Positions 35,943 to 43,932 of a DNA stretch of 64,000 nucleotides are shown here, in pieces. This DNA comes from Terriglobia bacterium (GTDB lineage: Bacteria > Acidobacteriota > Terriglobia > UBA7540): contig JASHON010000014.1 in the NCBI GenBank assembly GCA_030041095.1, positions 1-64,000 on the forward strand, given 5' to 3'. The number at the start of each line of letters is the position of its first letter. Positions within the stretch are counted from its first letter, which is position 1. The notes beneath the pieces were generated by a model that saw only the letters and a list, made by a program, of their open reading frames with translations, did not search any database and had not been told where the DNA came from. The translations under genes and the position numbers were made by a program.

Positions 35943-37826
35943 GTGACTCGGAAACCGTTGTTCATCATCTTCGCTCTCGCAGCCGCTGCGGGCTTACTTC
36001 TTCAAGCGATGCGCGCGCAGTCAGATGCGGAATTGCAATTCAGCATCCGGCACTACATGGTCCCCATGCGCGACGGCATTCGCCTGCACACTTCGGTTTT
36101 CACACCCGTCATGTCGTCCAGCGGCGGCTCTGGGGCAGAGCAAGCGGATCGGCTGCCGATTCTGCTCATAAGATCCCCCTATGGCCTGGACGACGATCCT
36201 GCGCTCCTGAAACGCCTCAACACTTCCTACATCGATCTTGCCCGAGACGGCTACATATTCGCCTTCCAGGACATACGCGGACGCTATCTCTCGCAAGGCC
36301 AATTTGTGATGCAGCGGCTGCCTTGCGCGCCCCATGCGCCGAATTGCGTCGACGAGGGCACCGACGCTTACGATACGATTACCTGGTTGGTGAAGCATGT
36401 CCCGAACAATAGCGGCCGGGTGGGCATGTTCGGCGTTTCTTACGGCGGCTGGCTCACGGCCATGGCCATGATTCACCCGAATCCGGCGCTTAGAGCGGTT
36501 TCCGAGCAAGCTTCTCCGGACGATATGTTCCTCGGCGACGATTTTCACCACAACGGCGCGTTTCGCCTGAGCTATGCCTTTGAATACGCCGCCATGATGG
36601 AACGCGGCAAGACTAACAATCTGTTTCAGTTCTCACGCTACGACACGTTTGACTGGTATCTGTTTGACCTTGGCCCGCTGTCAAATGCGAATCGGCTCTA
36701 TTTTCACGGTCAGGTTCCTTCCTGGAACGATTTTGTCAATCATCCCAACTACGACAGTTTTTGGAAGGAACAAGAGGTTTCCCATTATTTGACGCGGGTG
36801 ACCGTGCCAGACCTGAACGTAGCGGGCTGGTGGGATCAGGAAGACTTTTACGGTCCGGTCAAGATCTTCGAAACTCTGGAAAAGCACGATACCCGGCACT
36901 GGAACTTTCTGGTTGCGGGGCCGTGGAATCACGGAGGATGGGCTGAAGGAACGGGTCAGAAGCTCGGACGGATCGATTTTGGAAGCGACACCAGCGAATA
37001 CTTTCGCCAAAGTGTCGAAGCGCCGTGGTTCGCTTATTGGCTGAAAGGTGAAGGCCGCCTGCCCTTCGCCAAGGCGCTCACGTTCCAGTCCGGCGCGAAT
37101 CGGTGGATTGCCTATAACCATTGGCCACCGCAGCAAGGGATCGAGGATCGCAAACTTTATATGAGAAGCCACCGCCGGCTCTCATTTAACCCGCCCGGCC
37201 AATCAGACTCCGATGCCTGCGACCGCTACATTTCCGATCCTGCGAATCCGGTTCCCTATCGCCATCGACCCGTCGAGGAAACCTATGGCCCCGGGAGCCG
37301 ATGGTATACATGGCTTGTTGAGGATCAGCGATTTGTGGATAACCGGCCTGACACAGTGAGTTGGGAAACACCGCCGCTCAAGCGGCGCGTCACCATTGCG
37401 GGCGACGTCGTGGCCCACCTGTTTGCCTCAACCACCGGATCGGACAGCGACTGGATTGTGAAGCTGATCGACGTTTATCCCGCTATCGACGCCCGAGATT
37501 TGAGCATGAGCGGGTACGAGTTGATGGTTTCAGACGAGGTGTTTCGCGGACGCTTCCGGCATAGCTTCGCCCATCCCGAACCGATTGTTCCAAACAAAGT
37601 GATTGCGTACACCATCGATTTGCATACGACGAATCATTCTTTCCTGGAGGGTCACCGAATTATGGTGCAGGTACAGAGCACCTGGTTTCCTCTGATTGAC
37701 CGCAACCCACAGAAGTTTGTGTCCAATATCTTCCTCGCAACCCAAGCCGACTATCAAAAGGCGACACAGAGCATTTACCGCTCCCGCGCTTACCCCTCCT
37801 ACATCGAGCTTCCCGTAGTGCAATAA
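35943..37826 (+). CDS. CocE/NonD family alpha/beta hydrolase (X-Pro dipeptidyl-peptidase S15-like)
   Basis: A 627-residue secreted serine hydrolase. Signal peptide LFIIFALAAAAGLLLQAMRA is followed by the S15/CocE opening VPMRDGIRLHTSVFTP. The nucleophile elbow GVSYGGW holds Ser166, and the acid and His lie in AGWWDQEDFYGP and VAGPWNHGGW. A C-terminal jelly roll (residues about 470-620) carries the usual VAHLFASTTGSDSDWIVKL and HRIMVQVQSTWFPLIDRNPQ. Family members hydrolyse acyl bonds in peptides, esters or beta-lactam side chains; the substrate here is unknown. Start is GTG with CCGGAGATGC upstream and a good promoter 27 bp before it. Confidence 0.92.
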   Translation: MTRKPLFIIFALAAAAGLLLQAMRAQSDAELQFSIRHYMVPMRDGIRLHTSVFTPVMSSSGGSGAEQADRLPILLIRSPYGLDDDPALLKRLNTSYIDLARDGYIFAFQDIRGRYLSQGQFVMQRLPCAPHAPNCVDEGTDAYDTITWLVKHVPNNSGRVGMFGVSYGGWLTAMAMIHPNPALRAVSEQASPDDMFLGDDFHHNGAFRLSYAFEYAAMMERGKTNNLFQFSRYDTFDWYLFDLGPLSNANRLYFHGQVPSWNDFVNHPNYDSFWKEQEVSHYLTRVTVPDLNVAGWWDQEDFYGPVKIFETLEKHDTRHWNFLVAGPWNHGGWAEGTGQKLGRIDFGSDTSEYFRQSVEAPWFAYWLKGEGRLPFAKALTFQSGANRWIAYNHWPPQQGIEDRKLYMRSHRRLSFNPPGQSDSDACDRYISDPANPVPYRHRPVEETYGPGSRWYTWLVEDQRFVDNRPDTVSWETPPLKRRVTIAGDVVAHLFASTTGSDSDWIVKLIDVYPAIDARDLSMSGYELMVSDEVFRGRFRHSFAHPEPIVPNKVIAYTIDLHTTNHSFLEGHRIMVQVQSTWFPLIDRNPQKFVSNIFLATQADYQKATQSIYRSRAYPSYIELPVVQ

Positions 37827-37873
37827 GAGCTACCAGCGATCAGCGATCGGTTATCAGCGTTCAGTCGTGCTCT

Positions 37874-37910
37874 CCGTTTAGTGATAAAATCGACAGCTTC
37901 CAAGCGGAAA
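37874..37910 (+). promoter_or_regulatory. leader/promoter segment duplicated from the mod upstream region
   Basis: TTAGTGATAAAATCGACA followed by [G/A]CTTCC and GCGGA is shared with 40973-41008, upstream of the intact mod gene. TGATAAAAT fits an extended -10. Here it leads directly into the mod 3' relic. Confidence 0.55.
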
Positions 37911-37931
37911 AGGCCAAAAAAGCAAAGCAAT

Positions 37932-38027
37932 AGCGCGCCATTCGAAGCTGGCGAGCACCGGCAAATCGCGGTGAAAGTGATCGACGACCGTGGTAACGAG
38001 TTGATGGTGGTGGAAAAGCTGAGCTGA
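37932..38027 (+). pseudogene. relic: 3' end of a Type III-like DNA methyltransferase (mod) gene
   Basis: The sequence translates to SAPFEAGEHRQIAVKVIDDR followed by GNELMVVEKLS and a stop. The intact mod gene ends SAPFEAGDHRQIAVKVIDDR, GNELMVVEQL, stop (43840-43932). The DNA matches with roughly a dozen differences over 92 bp. Upstream, only about 25 bp separate it from a copy of the mod leader, so nearly all of mod (about 2.7 kb) has been lost. It cannot be a functional gene. It marks the left side of a collapsed second restriction-modification operon. Confidence 0.88.
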
Positions 38028-38029
38028 TT

Positions 38030-38075
38030 CAAAATTCCAGATTCAAAACAGAAAACGAAGCATTAACTCCTGCGG
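38030..38075 (+). repeat. AATTC/AAA-rich low-complexity repeat, left flank of four-helix gene
   Basis: ATTCAAAATTCCAGATTCAA, then AACAGAAAAC, is of the same wording as the longer tract at 38570-38692 on the other side of the four-helix-bundle gene. Confidence 0.55.
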
Positions 38076-38086
38076 ATTGAAAAGCC

Positions 38087-38566
38087 ATGAAGTACGAGCG
38101 GTTTGAGCAGCTCCCAGTGCGGGAGGCGGGGATTGAGCTAGCCGTCAGCATCTATGCTCTCACGCAGCAGCCGGCCTTCGGCGGGCGCTATTCACTACGC
38201 GACCAGATCGAGCGCGCAGCGGTATCGGTGTCGAACAATATTGCCGAGGGATTTGAGCGAGGCACCAACCAGGAGCTGCTCACGTTTCTTTACATCGCAC
38301 GTGGCTCAGCCGGAGAGGTCAGATCGATGCTTTGCTTGCTGGAAAGGATTGAGGTCTTCTCTGGCCTCAAGCGTGAATTAGGGAACTTGAAATCACGGGC
38401 CGAGAGCGTTTCAAAGCAACTCGGCGCCTGGATACGTTCGCTGCGTGATTCGGCCCGCCAGGGCGAGCGCTATGTAAGCGAGAAGACGCGGCGAGCCGAC
38501 CAGGCAGCCCGAGAGCGGCGTGAATTCCTCGCGAAGCTGGAGCAGATTCGCCGGGGCAGTGAGTAG
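38087..38566 (+). CDS. four helix bundle protein (S23/rRNA intervening-sequence type, Avd-related fold)
   Basis: A 159-residue all-helical protein with the family hallmark SLRDQIERAAVSVSNNIAEG, then FERGTNQELLTFLYIARGSA and GEVRSMLCLLER. The usual family length is about 120 residues; the extra C-terminal 40 residues are a highly charged helix (RADQAARERREFLAKLEQIR). Relatives are encoded in 23S rRNA intervening sequences and scattered in genomes, and are structurally related to the Avd accessory protein of diversity-generating retroelements; their role is unclear. Here it sits between a mod tail and a res head, flanked on both sides by ATTCAAAATTC-type repeats, as if inserted or carried as cargo. 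No reverse transcriptase is nearby. Confidence 0.88.
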   Translation: MKYERFEQLPVREAGIELAVSIYALTQQPAFGGRYSLRDQIERAAVSVSNNIAEGFERGTNQELLTFLYIARGSAGEVRSMLCLLERIEVFSGLKRELGNLKSRAESVSKQLGAWIRSLRDSARQGERYVSEKTRRADQAARERREFLAKLEQIRRGSE

Positions 38567-38569
38567 CCG

Positions 38570-38692
38570 ATGCAAAATTCGAGATCCAAAATTCAAGACT
38601 CAAGCGATCCAAGGTCAAGATTCGAGATTTCAAATTCGAGATCTCTTCTTGCATCTTGCACTTTGAATCTTGAATTTTGAATCTGTGATTCG
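38570..38692 (+). repeat. imperfect AAATTC(A/G)AGAT repeat tract, right flank of four-helix gene
   Basis: The tract reads CAAAATTCGAGATCCAAAAT, then TCAAGACTC, and continues with GATTCGAGATTTCAAATTCG and CTTTGAATCTTGAATTTTGA. Direct and inverted copies of (T)TCAAAATTC/GAATTTTGAA can fold into stems. Such tracts are seen beside four-helix-bundle genes in several phyla, as far as I recall. Confidence 0.6.
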
Positions 38693-38707
38693 CGGGAAGC
38701 GCCACAT

Positions 38708-38815
38708 TGAGCTTTGAAGTCTCAGAACCGATCCTGAATTCGCCGTTCGAGAAGCCCGGCCGCTACTGGTACATCCAGGAAGGCGAGCAGCCGGAGCTGT
38801 GCGCTGGCCGGTTCC
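38708..38815 (+). pseudogene. relic: 5' end of a Type III-like restriction subunit (res) gene
   Basis: From TTG 38708 it translates to MSFEVSEPILNSPFEKPGRY followed by WYIQEGEQPELCAGR, matching the start of the intact res gene (MASFEVSEPILNSPFEKPGR, then YWYIQEGEQPELRAGR at 45433). Over the 88 bp from GAACCG to CTGGCCGG only two bases differ, far fewer than in the mod relic. After GCTGGCCGG the similarity ends abruptly and a GNAT acetyltransferase frame begins. About 1010 codons of res are missing. Confidence 0.9.
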
Positions 38816-39068
38816 CGTCATGTTGTTGGCGCGTCTCGCCATAGAGCGCCGCTGGCAAGGCCAGTCGATCCGAAAGGCGCTTTTGAAAGATGCGATGCTG
38901 CGCACGTTGCAGGCAGCAGACGTTGCCGGCACCCGCGCCCTCGCCGCTCATGCAAGAGAGGAGGCGGCCGGGAATTTTTACCAGCGATTCGACTTCGTCC
39001 CGTCTCCGAGTGACCCAATGCATCTCTTTGTCCTCTTGAAGGATGTACGGCGGATCATTCCTCGCTGA
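38812..39068 (+). pseudogene. GNAT acetyltransferase, C-terminal half (TacT-like toxin relic)
   Basis: The frame reads PVPVMLLARLAIERRWQGQS, then IRKALLKDAMLRTLQAADVA, AGNFYQRFDFVPSPSDPMHL and FVLLKDVRRI, ending at 39068. This is the second half of the acetyl-CoA-binding GNAT domain as found in TacT/AtaT-type toxins (RRWQGxxIG-like loop with Q/R-x-x-G partly altered: RRWQGQSI). The first 75 or so residues are missing and are replaced by the res relic, and no DUF1778 antitoxin gene precedes it. It is therefore a truncated toxin gene, silent or very short. Confidence 0.8.
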
Positions 39069-39217
39069 GTCGTTGCGGTATACTGGCCCGGCGGACTCAT
39101 TATTTCGTCGCCTTCTCCGCGCCCCGAATGTTTAGAAAACTCAAGGGGGCGGAGTACGGACGACTCGGGCACTGGGCGAAGCAACAGGCGGCAACACGCA
39201 GCAACGGAGGGAGTAAA

Positions 39218-40918
39218 GTGCCAAGCAGTCTTGAGCAAATTTCGATTGATCGAGAGACAATCGGTCACGCACTTAAGGACCGCACGCTGTACGTTCCAAT
39301 TCACCAGCGCTCATACGCCTGGGAAAACGAGCATGTGACCGATCTGTACCAAGATTTGGCGCGGGCGATTGATGAGGGGGATCGAGAATACTTTTTGGGA
39401 GCCATCGTCGTGGTCCAATCGCCGGCAAACAAACTTGAGGTTAATGACGGTCAGCAACGCCTTGCCACGTCGACCATCCTCATCGCCGCAATCCGAGATT
39501 ATTTTTTGGCGAGCACGGACGGGGAGACCGCACGGCTTGTCGAAAATGAGTACTTGTTCTCGACGGATCGGAAGACACACGAAGTTTCCGCTAGACTTCA
39601 CCTTAACGCGGAGGATCACGATTATTTTCAGAACCGGATTCTACATCGCCCCAAAGACGCCGAGAGGCTCGCGACCGAAAAGCAGCATCTTACGAAGGAG
39701 TCGCACCGAAGGATTGAAAAGGCCGCTGATTTAGCGGCCACCCACGTCAAGACACGCGTTGCGACGTTGCCCCAGGCGGATCGCGCGACTCACCTTCATA
39801 AATGGCTGGATTTTATTGATGACGGCGCGCGCGTCATCTGGGTTCAAGTCGCCGACAGTCGCGCCGCCTATTTCATCTTCGAGACGATGAACGATCGCGG
39901 CCCGAAACTGCCCGCTGCGGACCTGCTTAAGAATCACCTCATCTCCAAAGCGGATGACCGCCAGATGGAGGTTTTTCAAAAATGGCAATCAATGGCTGCC
40001 GTTCTCGATACGCTCGGTGAACAAGAAGATGCGATTGTGAATTACATCCGCTACTTTTGGATTTCCCGTTACGGGCCGATTCGCAGCCGGGATTTATACG
40101 ACTCGATCAAGGACAAAATCAAGAATAAGACCGCGGCAGTCACGCACATCGCAGAATTGGAAGGCCGCTCGAAAGATTACGCCGCCCTGCTAACCCCGTC
40201 CCATGAAATGTGGGCCGCTTATGGGCCGAACGTCCGTAAGCAGATAGGCACGCTGTCCTTCTTGGGGGTTAAGCAGATCAGGCCGATCTTACTGGCTGCA
40301 CTCGGTAGGTTTCGACAAAAGGAATTTCAGAAACTGCTTCGTGCCGCCGTATCGTGGTGTGTTCGGTATATATTGTCTGGGGTTACGCCTGGTGCACTCG
40401 AAAACCGGCACGGCAAGGCCGCCATGAAGATTTCTGCGCGCACTATCACCACAGTGAAGGAGCTTCTTTCCGAAATGGCCGGCGTAATCCCCGACGACGC
40501 AATGTTCCAGGCGGCCGTCGCAACGGCGAACGTGTCCCAAGCAAGGCTGGCAAGATATTACTTATCAGCCCTTCAACAGCAGGCCGACGGCGAAGCGGAG
40601 CCATATTATGTTCCGAGCGATGATCTGACGTTAGAGCATATCTTGCCGGAAAACCCAGGAAAGGATTGGGACGCCATCCAGCTAACCACCGCCAAGGAGC
40701 TGCTTAACAAACTGGGCAACCAAGTGCTGCTTCCGGCGACAGTTAATTCAAAACTGGGGAACGTGGGATATGACGCAAAGAAGAAGGCCCTCGCTGCTGC
40801 TCAGTTCTCTCTGACGAAGGATGCGGTTATTGCAGGAAAATGGGACGCAGATGCAATACGGAAACGGCAAGAGCGATTGGCTTCGCTCGCTGTGAAGACA
40901 TGGCCGCTGAAGCCATAG
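39218..40918 (+). CDS. DUF262/DUF1524 protein, GmrSD-like Type IV restriction endonuclease
   Basis: A 566-residue single-chain protein. The N-terminal DUF262 (ParB-like) domain carries VPIHQRSYAWE (Q30-R31) and the nucleotide-site motif D77-G-Q-Q-R81 in EVNDGQQRLAT. The C-terminal DUF1524 domain (residues about 440-566) carries the HNH-type motif L-E-H474-I-L-P-E-N-P and LGNQVLLPATVNSKLGN. GmrSD enzymes cut phage DNA with modified bases using NTP hydrolysis; related proteins serve in phosphorothioation- and BREX-linked defence. Start is GTG with GGAGGGAG 4 nt upstream, better than the ATG 90 bp earlier. It lies between a restriction-modification relic and an intact restriction-modification operon. 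Confidence 0.88.
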   Translation: MPSSLEQISIDRETIGHALKDRTLYVPIHQRSYAWENEHVTDLYQDLARAIDEGDREYFLGAIVVVQSPANKLEVNDGQQRLATSTILIAAIRDYFLASTDGETARLVENEYLFSTDRKTHEVSARLHLNAEDHDYFQNRILHRPKDAERLATEKQHLTKESHRRIEKAADLAATHVKTRVATLPQADRATHLHKWLDFIDDGARVIWVQVADSRAAYFIFETMNDRGPKLPAADLLKNHLISKADDRQMEVFQKWQSMAAVLDTLGEQEDAIVNYIRYFWISRYGPIRSRDLYDSIKDKIKNKTAAVTHIAELEGRSKDYAALLTPSHEMWAAYGPNVRKQIGTLSFLGVKQIRPILLAALGRFRQKEFQKLLRAAVSWCVRYILSGVTPGALENRHGKAAMKISARTITTVKELLSEMAGVIPDDAMFQAAVATANVSQARLARYYLSALQQQADGEAEPYYVPSDDLTLEHILPENPGKDWDAIQLTTAKELLNKLGNQVLLPATVNSKLGNVGYDAKKKALAAAQFSLTKDAVIAGKWDADAIRKRQERLASLAVKTWPLKP

Positions 40919-40972
40919 AAGGCAGAGCTTCTACCGCCGAGTTTCCCAAGGGGCTCAGGCCGCAGCCCTGCC

Positions 40973-41008
40973 TTAGTGATAAAATCGACAACTTCCGTGC
41001 GGAAGAAA
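40973..41008 (+). promoter_or_regulatory. putative promoter/leader of the mod operon
   Basis: TTAGTGATAAAATCGACA is followed by ACTTCC and GTGCGGA; TGATAAAAT is an extended -10-like element. It lies about 125 bp before the mod ATG. The same segment precedes the mod relic at 37874-37910, showing it belonged to the operon. Confidence 0.5.
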
Positions 41009-41112
41009 ACTAGCGCCAAGGTCTCGACACACTCTGTTGGCAAGCGTGCCAAGATACGGTCCGTTGAGTCTATTGGCCGCAGAACTGATATCACTTAGAG
41101 GTCAGGGGACAG

Positions 41113-43932
41113 ATGGCAAAGGGAAAGGGCACGAAGAAGATACAGCAGGCGGAAAGTTACAAGCACCCGGAATCGGAAAGCCCGATGCGGCCGGATGTGG
41201 GGACGCAGGCGCAGTTCAAGAAGAAAAAGCCTCCGGTTACGTATCGCTACGATTCCTCGCTCTCGCCCGCGCTCGATTGGGACGGGCAAAGCGGCGTGCG
41301 GGAGCTCGGCGAGTGGCTGCTTGCGGTGATCGAGGAAGCCTCGGCCTTGCCACCACCCCACCGGTTCAAGGAACCGCGCCGCTTCTTTTCGGGCAAGAAC
41401 GGCGACGCGAAGTCCAGGGAGATTTGCTCCGTCAGCGGCCTTCAGGAGGCCCTTGCCAAGCTCAAGGCGATTAGCAAGCCGTTTCTGAACTGGGCGGGAA
41501 AGGCAGAGCGGCTGTCGTTTGATGTTCCCACTTTACCGCTCTTCGTTCACGAGCGGCTTTCCACCAAGGCCATCATTGAAACCCTCAGCAGCCACAAGCG
41601 CGATAAGCAGCAGACGATGTTTGAGCTTTTCGGTGACCCCGAACACTCGATCACCGACCAGGTGCTGAAGGCTTACGAGCACCGGGATAAGTGGGTGAAC
41701 CGGATGATTCTGGGCGATTCGCTGGTGGTGATGAACTCGCTCTTGCAATACGAGGGCCTGGGCGGACAGGTGCAGATGATCTACATGGACCCGCCCTACG
41801 GAGTGAAATTCGGCTCTAACTTTCAGCCCTTCGTGCGCAAGCGCGACGTGAGCCACAACGACGATGAGGACATGACGCGCGAGCCGGAAATGGTGCAGGC
41901 GTACCGCGACACGTGGGAACTGGGCCTGCATTCGTACTTGACCTACCTCCGCGACCGTCTGTTGATTGCTCGTGATCTCCTCGCACCCAGCGGGAGCATT
42001 TTTGTCCAGATCAGCGATGAGAACCTGCATCACATTCGTGAGGTCATGGACGAGGTTTTCGGAGGGGAAAACCTCGCCGGGCTGATTCCATTTAAGAAGA
42101 CAAGTGGACAGGCAAGCACCCTCATCGCGGGCGTGTGCGATTTCCTTCTTTGGTACTCTCGCGACAGGAGTGGGGCAAAGTATCGACAGCTCTACGTGGC
42201 GCTTGGAGAGGATGTCTCGGACGAGTCCTATAATTGTCTTGACCTGTCTGACGGCCAATGGCGCCGCTTGTCCGCGGGCGAACTTCGCGGGGAAACCCCG
42301 GTGCCCTCCGGTCGACGATTTAGGACAGCAAATTTGACTTCCCAAGGGGCAAGCGAGGAAGGCTCCGCACCTTTTGTGTTTGAAGGCAAGCCGTTCCGTC
42401 CATCGGCGGGAACGCACTGGAAACCCGGTCTCCACGGGCTCTCGTCTCTAGCCAAAGCTGCCCGTTTGGTAGCGGTAGGCGACACGCTGGCCTACAAGCG
42501 TTACATCGACGACTTTCCAGTAGTGGCCATCAACAACATGTGGAACGACACGGTCGAGAGCACCTTTGCTGTTCAGAAGCTTTACGCGGTGCAGACCGCG
42601 GCCAAGGTCTTGCAGCGCTGCATCCTGATGACCACCGACTCTGGAGACCTAGTTCTCGATCCCACTTGTGGCAGCGGGACGACGGCTTACGTGGCCGAGC
42701 AATGGGGACGCCGCTGGATCACAATTGATACCAGCCGCGTGCCGCTCGCGCTGGCTCGCCAACGCCTCTTGACCGCGACATTTCCCTGGTACGAGTTGAA
42801 AGACGAGGCGCGCGGACCGGTGGGCGGGTTTGTTTACAAGCGGAAACAGAACAACAAGGGGGAAGAAGTGGGTGGGATTGTACCGCACGTCACGTTGAAG
42901 TCGATTGCCAATAACGAGCCTCCTGAAGAAGAAGTGCTGGTGGACCGGCCGGAAACGGATAACAAAATCACGCGAGTGACAGGGGCGTTCTGTGTGGAGG
43001 GCACGATTCCGACGCCGGTAGAACTGGAGGCTGATGTAGCGCCGGCTTCCAGCCAGCATTTAGAAAGCCAGCAGGATGCTGGCGCTACGTATACCGACCG
43101 GATGCTGGAAGTGCTGCGCAAGTCGCCTGTCTTGCGGCTGGCCGGGAACCGCACCGTGACATTGAAAAATATCCGCCCACCGGCGAAGACGCTTTCCCTC
43201 TCCGCCGAGGCGCTTGTGGATGCTACGGCGCCGGGGCAATCTCCCACGTTGCAGGATGCTGTCCAGGAGGCCGCTGAGAAAAGCGGAAAGGCGCTGCCGC
43301 TTTCGGCCAAGCCCGTGGCACTCGTTTTTGGGCCGGAGAATGGCGCGATCAGCGAGCGATTGGTGCAGGAGGCAGCCAAAGAAGCCTCACTCAAGAACTA
43401 CACTCACCTTTATGTCATCGGTTTTGCGATCCAGCCGAATGCTCGCCAGTTGATCGAGAATTGCGATGCGGTGGTGGGCATCGCAGCAACCTACATTCAG
43501 GCAACACCGGACCTGATGATGGGCGATCTGCTGAAGAATATGCGCAGCAGCCAGATTTTCAGCGTCTGCGGGCTGCCGGAGATCGAGATTCACCACAGGG
43601 AACACGGAGATCACCAGGTGGAGTTACGTGGCTTGGACGTGTTTGACCCTGTGACCATGGATACCCATCATGCCAAGAGCGAGAACGTTCCAGCCTGGTT
43701 TCTCGATGCCGACTATAACGGCCTCTGTTTCCACGTCTCACAAGCCTTCTTTCCGCGCACCAGCGCGTGGGACAGCCTTAAGAAGGCGCTGAAAGGCGAG
43801 TACGAGGAAAGTGTCTGGGACCATCTGGCAGGCACAATGAGCGCGCCATTCGAAGCTGGAGACCACCGGCAGATTGCCGTGAAAGTGATCGACGACCGCG
43901 GAAACGAGCTGATGGTTGTGGAGCAATTGTGA
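41113..43932 (+). CDS. Type III-like adenine DNA methyltransferase (Mod subunit)
   Basis: A 939-residue protein. The catalytic motif D226-P-P-Y-G lies well before the AdoMet-binding motif D516-P-T-C-G-S-G, the order of beta-class N6-adenine or N4-cytosine methyltransferases such as Type III Mod proteins. The region between (about 260-480) should be the target-recognition domain. A C-terminal extension (residues 560-939) includes LPLSAKPVALVFGPENGAIS and a long beta-rich end, as in large Mod proteins paired with 1000-residue Res helicases. AGGGGAC precedes the ATG. Residues near 640-660 (DVAPASSQHLESQQDAGATY) are encoded by a 53-bp palindromic repeat. The stop overlaps the next start by 4 nt (GTGA), so translation is coupled. 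Confidence 0.9.
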   Translation: MAKGKGTKKIQQAESYKHPESESPMRPDVGTQAQFKKKKPPVTYRYDSSLSPALDWDGQSGVRELGEWLLAVIEEASALPPPHRFKEPRRFFSGKNGDAKSREICSVSGLQEALAKLKAISKPFLNWAGKAERLSFDVPTLPLFVHERLSTKAIIETLSSHKRDKQQTMFELFGDPEHSITDQVLKAYEHRDKWVNRMILGDSLVVMNSLLQYEGLGGQVQMIYMDPPYGVKFGSNFQPFVRKRDVSHNDDEDMTREPEMVQAYRDTWELGLHSYLTYLRDRLLIARDLLAPSGSIFVQISDENLHHIREVMDEVFGGENLAGLIPFKKTSGQASTLIAGVCDFLLWYSRDRSGAKYRQLYVALGEDVSDESYNCLDLSDGQWRRLSAGELRGETPVPSGRRFRTANLTSQGASEEGSAPFVFEGKPFRPSAGTHWKPGLHGLSSLAKAARLVAVGDTLAYKRYIDDFPVVAINNMWNDTVESTFAVQKLYAVQTAAKVLQRCILMTTDSGDLVLDPTCGSGTTAYVAEQWGRRWITIDTSRVPLALARQRLLTATFPWYELKDEARGPVGGFVYKRKQNNKGEEVGGIVPHVTLKSIANNEPPEEEVLVDRPETDNKITRVTGAFCVEGTIPTPVELEADVAPASSQHLESQQDAGATYTDRMLEVLRKSPVLRLAGNRTVTLKNIRPPAKTLSLSAEALVDATAPGQSPTLQDAVQEAAEKSGKALPLSAKPVALVFGPENGAISERLVQEAAKEASLKNYTHLYVIGFAIQPNARQLIENCDAVVGIAATYIQATPDLMMGDLLKNMRSSQIFSVCGLPEIEIHHREHGDHQVELRGLDVFDPVTMDTHHAKSENVPAWFLDADYNGLCFHVSQAFFPRTSAWDSLKKALKGEYEESVWDHLAGTMSAPFEAGDHRQIAVKVIDDRGNELMVVEQL
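43036..43088 (+). repeat. GTAGCGCCGGC palindromic repeat inside the mod coding sequence
   Basis: The 53-bp block starts GTAGCGCCGGCTTCCAGCCA and ends AGCAGGATGCTGGCGCTAC. The outer arms GTAGCGCC and GGCGCTAC are exact complements, and the inner arms TCCAGCCAGCAT / ATGCTGG also pair. It is the same family as the intergenic elements at 54311 and 60930. The reading frame passes through without a stop, adding about 18 residues. Confidence 0.85.

Noticed and set aside
38087-38566. Diversity-generating retroelement accessory (Avd)
   Set aside because: The four-helix fold is shared with Avd, but there is no reverse transcriptase, template repeat or variable repeat nearby.
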